Assembly: GCA_029245865.1 (NCBI GenBank)
Contig: JAQWOM010000056.1
Coordinates: 1 to 64,000, forward strand
Origin: Planctomycetota bacterium
Lineage (GTDB): Bacteria > Planctomycetota > B15-G4
Direction: 5' to 3'
Length of the DNA stretch: 64,000 nucleotides
This document shows positions 50,701 through 58,828 of the stretch, in pieces; the first letter of the stretch is position 1; every line of letters begins with the position of its first letter. Both the position numbers and the translations under genes were made by a program. Below the pieces are notes generated by a model. The model was not told the origin of the DNA. It was given only the letters and a program-made list of their open reading frames with translations, and did not search any database.

Positions 50701-53700
50701 TCGCCAGCAAAATGGAAGGCCGCGGCAAGTAGGCCAGGTTCGGAAACTCACCGGGGTTCGGAGCGATCTGGGTGCGGTCCCACGTGAGGAGGCCTCCCTT
50801 AGAAGCCCGAATCCCACGACCGGTCCCTTTTCCATAGCTGGCTGCTGCCCCCCCGCTCATCCCCACGAGGGTCTCGGATTCCCGGACCTCCCACGGGTTC
50901 AACAGCAAGCTCGGGCGTCTGAGCATGTTGCCGGGGAAGGTCGTGGCGTAACGCCGCTCGAGGATGTACCGGGCTTCGTCGGAGATCTCCAGACCTGCGT
51001 GGTAATCAGAATCTGGCGCAGTCGACCAGACGATGGCCTCCTCCCGACTCGCCGGGGTGTGCATCCAACCGAACGGGTTGTAAACGGGCAAAGACCGGGT
51101 GCCGACGACGTGCACCCGCGCGTCGGAGCGAGCGTTGTCCAGACGGACAAGCAAGACGTCATCTTCCACACTCAGCCCAGCCACCTGCAACGAAGACACC
51201 TGATTCAGAGGAGCGATCTGGTCGCGACTGACGGCCCATCCGTCGTGCGCAACACCAGGCGCCACGTGAATCGCTATGGGAACCGTGACCGGGGTGTGGC
51301 TGTCTTCAACCCGTAAGTCGTAATCGCCCACAGGGAGACCTTCGATCTCAAGGAACCGGCCCTTGAGAGAGACATGGCTGGAGCGATCGTAGGCGTAGTC
51401 ATCGCTGCGATAAGAGTAATCATTGCCACGAAGCTCTAACAAAGACACGACGGATCGCGTGATCTCGCTGGCCTCCCCGTCGTAAGGAACCCGAATGGTT
51501 GTGCCTTCCAGCGCGCGCAATTCCGAAGGCCGCGACCGCCGCTCCGGCACCAGTTCCCACGTATGGTGAGCGCCGGGTGCGTTCACAAGCGTGACGGCAA
51601 GGATGTCATCCAGGGGGCCAAGATCGATTGAACCCTGCTCATCCGTCTTGAGTTGCACGTCAACGGGATCGACAAAGTCCTCGTGCTTGAGCCTCAGTCG
51701 TACAACCTGATCCGCAAGCCCTTCACCACTGCGACCACGCGCTTCCAGCACATATCCGCCAGGCACCCGTGACAACATGAAGGCAGAGATCTCCTCCGTC
51801 CTCAGAATGCCGTTCAACTGAAAGGCCGAGTCCGAGGCATTCAGTTCCACATCCTCGCCAAGGCTCAAACTCTGCACCGATCCATTCATGCTTACTGTCA
51901 GGGAGACGAGCCGATCGGGTACGCGAAAGGCGTGAATCAGTTCCGCATTTTCGGTCAGTTCAAGATCGACGACTTCAGAAGTCGTGATGACACCGTCACT
52001 CTCTGTCGCCATGAGCTTCAAAACCGGACTCTCGAGCAACGACAAGCTCACGGGACGTTCATTCAGACTCAAATGCACACGCACCATCAGATGCGCCGTG
52101 TCTCCCGGGAGAAGGCTTTCCCGGTCAAGCCATGCCTGCAGTTCTAGCGCGTAGCTCTCTTCGGCGTGATCGAGCTCATCGAGGCTGGCGCGCTCACCAT
52201 GTCGCAAGATGATCTGCTTCTCACCGGGTTCGGTGGAGTAGGGCAGCACGATTTCGCCGTTCGCATGCGCAACATAATCACGTCCCCCAAACCATATCGA
52301 TGCTCCTGGCAAGGGTGTGCCTTCTTCGTCATACACCCGGAAGACATGGCCGGCTGCACTCTCTCGTTGCGAAGCTCGTAATTTCCCTTTCCGAATCACG
52401 GCACGGCTCGAGATGCCATTGCCGACGAGTTCCACGACCCATATGCCTGCACTCGTCAACGAAGGGAAGTCGAAACGTCGACGAACGCGCTGCAGTGGCG
52501 ATTCGTCGAGCGACACAGAAAACTCCTCATGTGCCACAACGCCGTCAAGATCCAGCGAGACATCGATCTCTTTCCCGGTCTCGACATAAACGTTGAAAGG
52601 GTCAATCTCGAAGACCTTGACCAACAAGGTCCCCACGTTTTTCAGATCGACATCCAGGGAGACGGCCGCGTCTACCGGAAACAGTGCGGGCTGGGTCGGC
52701 GCGAATTCGATTTCGACGCGATTCTTGAGCGCCTCGTATCCCGCTGGATCATTCAGCATGGCGTACCACTGCTGCATGTCGCCGAGACCGTAGAGAATCT
52801 TGGTTTCGGCAAAGATGCGCTGCAGAACCTCGGTGCGCAGATAGGGTTCGAAACGTTCGAACCCCTTGGCTGTGCGGAAATCCTGCTCCAGATACGCGCG
52901 GATCAGAGGCTGATCATCAGCCACAGGGGGCAAGCCAGGGACAGAGATGCCGTCTGAACTCCGCGCCCTGTTCGCTCTCGCTGGAAGACGCCAGTCACTC
53001 TGGCGAGGAATGGCGAGATAGTCGAGGAAGCGCTTGCTGTCGTGAAGACCCAGTGCGTGATCGTGAACGAGACGGTGATACAGGACGTTTGCGAGCAGAG
53101 CGCTCTGCGACTCCGGCAGCCGACGCGCAAAATCTTCGAGTCGGTCAAAATAGGCTTCGCGCTGCGCCGCATCGTGCCGCCAGTCAACACCCGACGCGGG
53201 CTGCAATCGAGACACATACTCGTCAACAAACTTTTTTAGACCCAGTAAGTTTGGCTGTTTCTGAGCGCAGGCATCGAGTTGTTCGAGCATCAAAAAATTG
53301 TGGATCGCGAGACTTCCGAAGCCACTGCTGTTTTTCGTCTTCAGGTTTTCCGAGATCAACTGAACAAGGCCTTCGTGGTCGGGCGTTTCAATCCGCTTCA
53401 GAAGATCCATGACTTGATCATTGTTCAGCTTGCGGTCGATAAGCCTTGGGAGAGCGCGGCGTTCAAAGCCACGAAGACTGCTCGAATCTTGCTGCAAGGC
53501 TTGCTGCGCCAGGACATCCCAATCGATCAATCGGGAATCGAAAGCAGTCGGCAAGTCTGGCACCACGCCGGGAAGCTGCGGTTGATGATTGAGACGGACC
53601 AGGAGTGCTTCGCGTAAATAGCGATAGGTCTCGGAAGGGTCGAGATCGAAGGCCAGCAGTTTTTGCCTGTGTTCGATCTCGAGAAGCTCAGGCGTTCGAC

Positions 53701-53947
53701 CATGACGCTGAGCCCATTGCGCAAGCACCGCCGGCACCTGGTCGTAGCTCTCCTCGTGCTGCAATAGAAGGCATCTATAGAGATAGAAGGCGGGCGTTCC
53801 TGGGATCAACTGGTCGAGAGTCGCCGCACGATCGGTGGAAAGTGCAAATGTCTCCTCAAAGCCCAGTCGTTCGCCCTGGGCCAAGGGCATCGGAGAACTC
53901 ATCAAGACGCACACAAGCAGCGTGCCGGGCAAGCATCGAGCAAACAT
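47711..53947 (-). CDS. Giant exported macroglobulin-like protein
   Basis: At 2078 residues this is the largest gene of the window. MFARCLPGTLLVCVLMSSPMPLAQG is a signal peptide. The first 480 residues are helical and unknown. From about residue 480 there are repeated beta domains with macroglobulin/MG2-like phrases (VYDEEGTPLPGASIWFGGRDYVAHANGEI, SLLPGDTAHLMVRVHLSLNERPVSL), then a long region with helical stretches and a closing beta domain (VKVYARTRSGRTRFHKDGYTDLRGRFDYVSH). No thioester motif (CxEQ) is visible, so if it is an alpha-2-macroglobulin relative it does not trap proteases covalently. Divergent from icd; probably periplasmic or at the cell surface. No partner PBP1C-like gene is next to it. 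Confidence 0.7.
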   Translation of the reverse strand: MFARCLPGTLLVCVLMSSPMPLAQGERLGFEETFALSTDRAATLDQLIPGTPAFYLYRCLLLQHEESYDQVPAVLAQWAQRHGRTPELLEIEHRQKLLAFDLDPSETYRYLREALLVRLNHQPQLPGVVPDLPTAFDSRLIDWDVLAQQALQQDSSSLRGFERRALPRLIDRKLNNDQVMDLLKRIETPDHEGLVQLISENLKTKNSSGFGSLAIHNFLMLEQLDACAQKQPNLLGLKKFVDEYVSRLQPASGVDWRHDAAQREAYFDRLEDFARRLPESQSALLANVLYHRLVHDHALGLHDSKRFLDYLAIPRQSDWRLPARANRARSSDGISVPGLPPVADDQPLIRAYLEQDFRTAKGFERFEPYLRTEVLQRIFAETKILYGLGDMQQWYAMLNDPAGYEALKNRVEIEFAPTQPALFPVDAAVSLDVDLKNVGTLLVKVFEIDPFNVYVETGKEIDVSLDLDGVVAHEEFSVSLDESPLQRVRRRFDFPSLTSAGIWVVELVGNGISSRAVIRKGKLRASQRESAAGHVFRVYDEEGTPLPGASIWFGGRDYVAHANGEIVLPYSTEPGEKQIILRHGERASLDELDHAEESYALELQAWLDRESLLPGDTAHLMVRVHLSLNERPVSLSLLESPVLKLMATESDGVITTSEVVDLELTENAELIHAFRVPDRLVSLTVSMNGSVQSLSLGEDVELNASDSAFQLNGILRTEEISAFMLSRVPGGYVLEARGRSGEGLADQVVRLRLKHEDFVDPVDVQLKTDEQGSIDLGPLDDILAVTLVNAPGAHHTWELVPERRSRPSELRALEGTTIRVPYDGEASEITRSVVSLLELRGNDYSYRSDDYAYDRSSHVSLKGRFLEIEGLPVGDYDLRVEDSHTPVTVPIAIHVAPGVAHDGWAVSRDQIAPLNQVSSLQVAGLSVEDDVLLVRLDNARSDARVHVVGTRSLPVYNPFGWMHTPASREEAIVWSTAPDSDYHAGLEISDEARYILERRYATTFPGNMLRRPSLLLNPWEVRESETLVGMSGGAAASYGKGTGRGIRASKGGLLTWDRTQIAPNPGEFPNLAYLPRPSILLANLRPDASGVVRVPLADLGAGRLLHVLALDAESTIYQSLALEQSELVPRDVRLEHALPSADHVAVQRTLQVVPEGSSVVIDDVSTAKFELYDSLASVFRLYATLDETDELDAWRFLLDWPRWSRSEKLEFYNDFGSHEMHVFLHQKDPDFFKEIVLPYLENKSSKTFLDEWLLERDLTAYLEPFAYSQLNVMERILLGKRMPGQSQAVMRQIVEELDLMTPDIALQRQLFEAALLGSAMDVAQESLPGPKSRGPRGPGAESMVDDAFEAEFAVDEETAAQLRSLGYDAGLASDAAMRVLGKSLYRGTGATKSYVEDNYWHLRIWEQGAALITPTAFWLDFARAGDDKAFLSKHFALATRHVNEMLLALALLDLPFEASDHTTNGTWAFPGRLTITTASHALLVCRELRVAERDEAGGPLLVEQKVFRADERYRYEGNRRYESYVDGELLTHVVYGSQVVISNPTSQPRSLELLLQIPEGAIPVANGLKTAGLDISLPALGSVMREVFFYFPRIGDFPMYPAHVSSEGRFLVAGKSQTFHVVSEPSSVDESSWGYVSQRGTLEGVLAYIAKSNPGRLDLERIAWRMADKTAFQQVLQALRERHVFDRSLWAYALMHADAQATGELLQMDSAFLAQCGPVLESPLVTINPVQRRLYEHVEFAPLVNERVHSFGGERRILNEAFAAQYQSFLEITARRPQLNANDWLEVTYYLLLQDRVEEALAAFGRVPRDAIEARMQHDYAAAYLDFFTPDHALARRLAEPYRDYPVPRWRDRFLDVLNQLDEAEGAAVVVVDPESRMQSDAELAAQEPLLELEVADGRVTIWHDNLGECEIGYYLMDIEFLFSARPFSQAEGDIFAFIQPNQSDALVFDSGSRETSLELPESFRNKNVLVEVRGGGVVRREEVFANSMLVQMMENYGQLKVADVTNGQPLPEVYIKVYARTRSGRTRFHKDGYTDLRGRFDYVSHSGEELAPAEAYSVLVASKEHGAAIREVDPPVR

Positions 53948-54314
53948 GGGATCTTTCCAGGGAGTCAGCGAACAAGCGGGCCTGTCATCCAGCTGCGACC
54001 GAAGATCATCACCGGTCTATCGGCCTACTGTCGAGGTAGACGGTGGAGCCCGAGTTTTCTTAGTCCAATTTCGAGATCTGGGGAACCCGTCACGGCCGAC
54101 ACCGAAGGCCAGGACCCCCACTAAACTCAACGGGAAACACACCGATGTCGGATGCTTTACCCAGGAAAAGGCCTCTTCTGAAAGGCTGGGAGAAAACCAG
54201 GACTCACAATGTGCCGCTCAAGATCGAGCTTCTCGCGCTACTGCTCCACACCCCACAACCTAGTACAATGCAGGGCTTCGAAGCCTCACGACGAACCCCT
54301 TCGAGTTTTATTTT
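53948..54314. other. Divergent intergenic region between the giant gene and icd
   Basis: About 367 bases without an accepted gene. It must hold promoters for both directions. Near icd a good -10 element TACAAT (54264-54269, within TAGTACAATG) is visible, but no convincing -35. Directly after it is the perfect palindrome GGCTTCGAAGCC (54274-54285). The last bases before the icd ATG are T-rich and there is no Shine-Dalgarno site. Confidence 0.5.
54264..54285 (+). promoter_or_regulatory. Probable icd promoter -10 element and adjacent palindrome
   Basis: TACAAT matches the sigma-70 -10 consensus in five of six positions and would start the transcript near 54276, about 39 bases before the icd ATG. 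The 12-base palindrome GGCTTCGAAGCC covers the predicted start and could be an operator or a 5' hairpin. Confidence 0.35.
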
Positions 54315-55658
54315 ATGCCGACGTTCGAACATGTGGTGATCCCTGAGGGAGACCTCATCCGCACAGAGGGAGGGCAGCCTGTTGTCGGGTCACAACCGAT
54401 CATAGGACTCCTCAACGGTGACGGAGTCGGCGTCGACATCAGCCCGGTCATGACGACAGTCGTGAACGTCGCCGTGAAGAAGGCCTACGGCGGCGAACGC
54501 TCAATCGCATGGTGCCCTCTGTATGCGGGTCTGGAAGCGCTGCAACGCTACGGGACCGAACTGCCCGACGAAACGATGGAAGCGATCCGCCACCTGGGCA
54601 TCGCCATCAAGGGTCCTTTCACGACCCCCATCGGTGACGAGCCCTTCGTCTGCCTTTACTGCGCACATCAGCAAGACACAGAGGATCGCTGTGAAAAGTG
54701 TGGCAAAGAAGATGGGCTCACAGGCCGCTATCGCAGCATCAATGTGCGGATGCGACAGCATCTAGATCTCTATGCCTGCGTACGCCCCGTCCGATACTTC
54801 GAAGGCGTCCCTGCACCAAACAAGTACGCAAGCGACGTAGACTTTGTGATCTTTCGAGAGAACACTGAAGACGTCTACGCAGGCTTTGACTTTGAACGAG
54901 GCAGTGAAACGGCCCAGGCTGTCATCGCTCTCATGAAAAAGGAAACCGGACGCGACATCCGACCGGACAGCGGCATAGGCATCAAGCCCATCAGTGAAAC
55001 AGGTAGCAAACGACTCATACGCATGGCGATTCAATGGGCCAAAGCACGCGGACTGCCCTCTGTGACACTGGTGCACAAGGGCAACATCATGAAGTTCACC
55101 GAGGGGGCCTTTGCTGCATGGGGCTATGAGGTCGCAGCAGATGAATTCGGGGACTGCACACTCAGCGAGAAGCAACTCCAAGGCGCGCCCGAGGGCAAGA
55201 TGCCACCCGGCAAGATCCTCATTAAGGACCGAATCGCGGACTCCATCTTTCAGCAGATTCAGACGCGCCCCGGCGAATACAGCGTGCTCGCGACTCCCAA
55301 TCTGAACGGCGATTACATTTCCGATGCAGCGATTGCCTTGGTCGGCGGCCTGGGTCTAGGCCCAGGCGCAAATATCGGCAAGGAAGCGGCTGTCTTCGAA
55401 GCAACGCACGGAACAGCCCCAAAATACACCGGCATGGATAAGGTGAACCCTGGGTCGTTGATCCTTTCCGCAGTCATGATGCTTGAGCATATGGGCTGGC
55501 AAGAAGCCGCCGATCTCATCGTGAATGGCATGCGCAGCGCCATTCGCTCCGGTACGGTGACCTACGACCTCGCACGCCTGATGCGTGCCGAAAACCGCAA
55601 AGACGTCACCGAGTTGACCTGCTCGGGCTTTGGGCAAGCCATCATCGAACACATGTGA
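54315..55658 (+). CDS. icd: NADP-dependent isocitrate dehydrogenase with CxxC/CxxC insertion
   Basis: A 447-residue homologue of E. coli Icd, converting isocitrate to 2-oxoglutarate and CO2. Substrate residues are in RSINVRMRQHLDLYACVRPVRYF (Ser141 at the site of the E. coli phosphorylated Ser) and FRENTEDVYAGFD; the cofactor loop HGTAPKYTGMDKVNPGSLILS keeps the Lys-Tyr pair for NADP. Between KGPFTTPIG and YRSINV, which are almost adjacent in E. coli (TTPVGGGIRSLNV), there are about 30 extra residues with Cys113-x2-Cys116 and Cys126-x2-Cys129, a probable zinc knuckle at the mouth of the substrate site. Followed by the ParA-CYTH gene. Confidence 0.94.
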   Translation: MPTFEHVVIPEGDLIRTEGGQPVVGSQPIIGLLNGDGVGVDISPVMTTVVNVAVKKAYGGERSIAWCPLYAGLEALQRYGTELPDETMEAIRHLGIAIKGPFTTPIGDEPFVCLYCAHQQDTEDRCEKCGKEDGLTGRYRSINVRMRQHLDLYACVRPVRYFEGVPAPNKYASDVDFVIFRENTEDVYAGFDFERGSETAQAVIALMKKETGRDIRPDSGIGIKPISETGSKRLIRMAIQWAKARGLPSVTLVHKGNIMKFTEGAFAAWGYEVAADEFGDCTLSEKQLQGAPEGKMPPGKILIKDRIADSIFQQIQTRPGEYSVLATPNLNGDYISDAAIALVGGLGLGPGANIGKEAAVFEATHGTAPKYTGMDKVNPGSLILSAVMMLEHMGWQEAADLIVNGMRSAIRSGTVTYDLARLMRAENRKDVTELTCSGFGQAIIEHM

Positions 55659-55752
55659 AGGACTCCAAGACGCTGTTCACCATGAGCCAACTGATGAAAC
55701 TTTCACGCACCAACGATCACATCTCTCGGCACATGCGGAGAGGGAACAAAGC

Positions 55753-57378
55753 GTGAGGGTCATCGCCGTCTACAACATCAAGGGTGGGGTCGGGAAAACA
55801 GCAGGTGCTGTAAACTTTGCGTGGCTCTCAGCAAAACAAGGCGCTCGAACGCTTCTCTGGGACCTCGACCCTCAGGGCGCCGCAAGCTTCACCTACCGCG
55901 TCAAGTCAGGCGTCTCTGGCGGTGGCGAGAACATCGTCAAAGACAATCATGCCGTCCTCTTGTCAATCAAAGGCACGGACTTTGACGGACTGGATGTGTT
56001 GCCGGCCGATTTCAGCTATCGAAATCTCGACATCGTGCTCGATCAGGGCAAGAAGCGCATCAGTCAGTTAGATCTCATGCTGAGGCCTCTTGAGAACGAA
56101 TACGACACCATCATTCTGGACTGCGCCCCGGGCATCTCGCTGGTTTCCGAAAACATCTTTGCGGCTGCCGATGCGCTGCTGGTGCCCACCATCCCCACGG
56201 TGCTTTCGCTACGCACTCTGGGAAGGCTTCTCAGACACCTCGAACAAAGCAAACGCCGGCCCACGCATGTCTTGCCCTACTTCGGTCTTGTCGATCGCCG
56301 CAAAGGACTGCACAAAAAAGTATGCGACAGAGCTCTCCAAAAAGGACGCGGCTTCCTTGAATGCTCAATTCCTTACGCGAGCCTCGTCGAGCAAATGGGC
56401 GTGCGCCGCAAGCCACTGATGGACTTTTCTCCGCGAAGCCCTGCCGCCAAGGCCTACGCCGCACTCTGGAAAGAGATCTGCACGCGACTTGATCAAGCCG
56501 ATGGGGTCTCAGAGATTCCCTCTCGACGTCGGGTGCGCACGATGATCAATGACCTGCTTCCCGAAGAAGCAACCCGCGACTCTGCTTCCGCCGTCGCAGA
56601 CTCGGACATCTCTGGGCTAGACATCGCCCCTGAGAGCCTTGACCCACCGCCCACCCCTCCAAAAACTTCTGCGCCTCCGCAGGCGAAACCCACGATTGCC
56701 CGTGAACTGGAGTTCAAGATGCGGGTGACCGACATGAATGACTTCACGGCACTGGCACGCGCACTTCCCGAGCTTGGCGACGTGGTGAAGATCAAGCCTG
56801 CCAACCAGGTGAACCACTTCTTTGACACCAATGACTGGGCACTTCAACGCCACGGATGCGTCGTACGTCTACGGGAGGAAGACGGGTCGTATACAATCAC
56901 CGCCAAGGGCCCCCCTCGCCAAACCATTGATCGAACCCTGAGCAACCGTGTTGAAGAAGAAGTTGCTGTAGACGCCGCCCGCGCGCGTCAAATCTTGACG
57001 GGCAAGCTCTCACCCTTGGGCGCACTCAAGATGAGGCACAGCGGGCAACACGCCACGCTCACATCAGAGCTCATACGTACTCTTGGCCACAGAGAGTTGC
57101 TCCACGTGGGCAGCTTCCAGAATGAGCGGCGTCGAGTTGGGCCTGTGGTCGTCCCCACGGAAAGCGGCCCACCACTCCATGTGCTCTTTGAAATGGACCG
57201 AACACAATTCCCTGACGGCCGCATCGACCATGAAGTCGAGATCGAGATTCATCACGAGGATCCCAGTCGGTGCCGTGACGCGCTGAAGGCGCTCTTTACA
57301 GAAGCAGGGATTCCTTGGCGATCGGCCCCCAGTAAATCAGCCCGCTTCTTTGGCAGTTTGGCGCGCACGACGGTCTGA
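55753..57378 (+). CDS. ParA-type ATPase fused to a CYTH domain
   Basis: The GTG at 55753 follows a GGAGAGGGA stretch and directly precedes VRVIAVYNIKGGVGKTAGAVNF, so 541 residues. Residues 1-270 are a ParA/Soj-like ATPase: deviant Walker A KGGVGKTAG, LLWDLDPQGAASFTY, IILDCAPGISLVSENIFAAADALLVP. A disordered Pro/Ala/Ser linker (about 275-315) joins it to a CYTH domain starting ELEFKMRV (the ExExK signature), with VNHFFDTNDWALQRHGCVVRLREEDGSYTITAKGP and the late acidic strand IDHEVEIEIHH. CYTH enzymes hydrolyse triphosphates (thiamine triphosphate, polyphosphate) or make cAMP. There is no parB or parS nearby, so this is probably not chromosome partitioning. Confidence 0.88.
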   Translation: MRVIAVYNIKGGVGKTAGAVNFAWLSAKQGARTLLWDLDPQGAASFTYRVKSGVSGGGENIVKDNHAVLLSIKGTDFDGLDVLPADFSYRNLDIVLDQGKKRISQLDLMLRPLENEYDTIILDCAPGISLVSENIFAAADALLVPTIPTVLSLRTLGRLLRHLEQSKRRPTHVLPYFGLVDRRKGLHKKVCDRALQKGRGFLECSIPYASLVEQMGVRRKPLMDFSPRSPAAKAYAALWKEICTRLDQADGVSEIPSRRRVRTMINDLLPEEATRDSASAVADSDISGLDIAPESLDPPPTPPKTSAPPQAKPTIARELEFKMRVTDMNDFTALARALPELGDVVKIKPANQVNHFFDTNDWALQRHGCVVRLREEDGSYTITAKGPPRQTIDRTLSNRVEEEVAVDAARARQILTGKLSPLGALKMRHSGQHATLTSELIRTLGHRELLHVGSFQNERRRVGPVVVPTESGPPLHVLFEMDRTQFPDGRIDHEVEIEIHHEDPSRCRDALKALFTEAGIPWRSAPSKSARFFGSLARTTV

Positions 57379-57545
57379 CGCCACGATCAACGAGTGCGAG
57401 GGTTCGCACGAGAGACTGCTTAGCTGCCTCCACTGCTCCAATCCGGGCAGGTTTCGCAAAGGTCGAGTATGCTTCTTTGCGTCGTTATCGGGACGGCACG
57501 AGGCCCATTTTCAGGCCCACCACTCATCAGAGAGCTCCGCGCACC

Positions 57546-58184
57546 ATGACCAGAACCTGCTCTGAAAATAAGGGCCAAAGCTCTGCACTCACGCTGATCT
57601 TCACCTGTGGACTGCTCGGGCTTTGCTTGCTCACGCCAAGTGCAGAAGCACAACTCACAAGCGCAACGGCTCGCCCCGCCAAAAGCACGACAGCTGCCCC
57701 CTCCATACCCACAACCGAAACCTGGGAATTCGATGAAACCACCACCGGTGGCAACATCGTGTGGGCCTCACCAACAGGCGTTCACTCCACCTCACCGTTC
57801 TACACGGTGCAGTTTTCCATCGACGCCGTGGAAGTCAGTGCATCCTGGATCGGTATCGACCTCGGTTTCTTCAACGTGATCGATCAGGTACCACCTGAGT
57901 TCCTCGTGAACTCGCTCACCATTTCTGGGCCAGCGCCTCTTTCCTTGCTGAACATTCCGGTCGAAGCCCCCCCTCCACCAGATCCGATTGCAATCGGCGC
58001 CACGATCAGCGTCGAACTCGATGCCACCGGTCATGCGAATCTGCTCGCAAGCAACATCGTCCTCGGAACATTCGACTTCGACACAGGCTTTCCCTTCGGA
58101 GTCCAGACCGTGGACATCACGGGGTTCCGTATTGCAGGCACAGTCATGATCACCCCGGTGCCCTGGAGGCTTCTGCCTCTCTGA
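57546..58184 (+). CDS. Secreted protein of unknown function
   Basis: From the ATG at 57546, 212 residues. MTRTCSENKGQSSALTLIFTCGLLGLCLLTPSAEAQ is a signal peptide with a likely cut after AEA. The mature part is beta-rich, with few Lys, many Thr, Ser, Pro and Ile (WEFDETTTGGNIVWASPTGVHSTSPFYTVQFSIDAVEVSASWIGIDL), and includes an EAPPPPDPIAIG turn. Only one or no Cys remains after processing. It resembles planctomycete exported proteins of unknown role. The ATL gene starts 16 bases after it. Confidence 0.7.
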   Translation: MTRTCSENKGQSSALTLIFTCGLLGLCLLTPSAEAQLTSATARPAKSTTAAPSIPTTETWEFDETTTGGNIVWASPTGVHSTSPFYTVQFSIDAVEVSASWIGIDLGFFNVIDQVPPEFLVNSLTISGPAPLSLLNIPVEAPPPPDPIAIGATISVELDATGHANLLASNIVLGTFDFDTGFPFGVQTVDITGFRIAGTVMITPVPWRLLPL

Positions 58185-58200
58185 CTTCAGCGAGCATCGC

Positions 58201-58632
58201 ATGGCCTCTGCTAAATATGATGCCTCCGAGGCGGGCGCGAACCGCAGCGCATACAACGCTGAACATCACGGACCGCGACGTGTTGTAGGGCCGGGATTTC
58301 ACGAAAAGGTGTGGGACGTGGTGCGACGCGTTCCCACCAGGCGCGTGACAACATTTGGCGATATCGCCAACGAGCTCGGCCTGCGCTCGGTCGCCCGTCA
58401 GGTGGGATGGGCTCTTGCAGCCCTGCCGCCTGATCGGGATGACGTCCCCTGGCACCGCGTGGTCAATGCGAAAGGCGAGGTGAGCAAGCGCAAAGGCGGA
58501 ATTCCCTGCGACCAACAGGTCCAGCGCCTTCGCGCCGAAGGCCTCGTGGTAACCCAAAACGGCCGAATTGCTGACTTTCGGGCATGCCGCCATGATTTCC
58601 TGGCACAAGGCATCCCCAGAAACTCTGGCTGA
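58201..58632 (+). CDS. Alkyltransferase-like protein (ATL)
   Basis: A 143-residue MGMT-family DNA-binding protein in which the active-site Cys is replaced: VPWHRVVNAKGEVS has Trp where alkyltransferases have Cys in PCHRV. Such ATLs bind O6-alkylguanine without repairing it and mark the lesion for nucleotide excision repair. The upstream part FHEKVWDVVRRVPTRRVTTFGDIANELGLRSVARQVGWAL has the helix-turn-helix and the Arg finger. The true alkyltransferase of the window is at 1215-1904, so both routes exist. Confidence 0.92.
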   Translation: MASAKYDASEAGANRSAYNAEHHGPRRVVGPGFHEKVWDVVRRVPTRRVTTFGDIANELGLRSVARQVGWALAALPPDRDDVPWHRVVNAKGEVSKRKGGIPCDQQVQRLRAEGLVVTQNGRIADFRACRHDFLAQGIPRNSG

Positions 58633-58828
58633 TTGGTGCCGCTCTTAGCAGAGCGAAGGCAACTTCAAAAGATGGCGATCAGATCCAAAACAACCCAACT
58701 CCTCAAGCATGCCGTATGATCGAAAATCTCATGCTGCCTTCCCGGTGCCCACCCGAACCTTGGACACCTTGATCGTGATGTGCAACCTCCCGCAACTCTC
58801 CCCGTTAAACCACAGGAGTGGACGCTCC

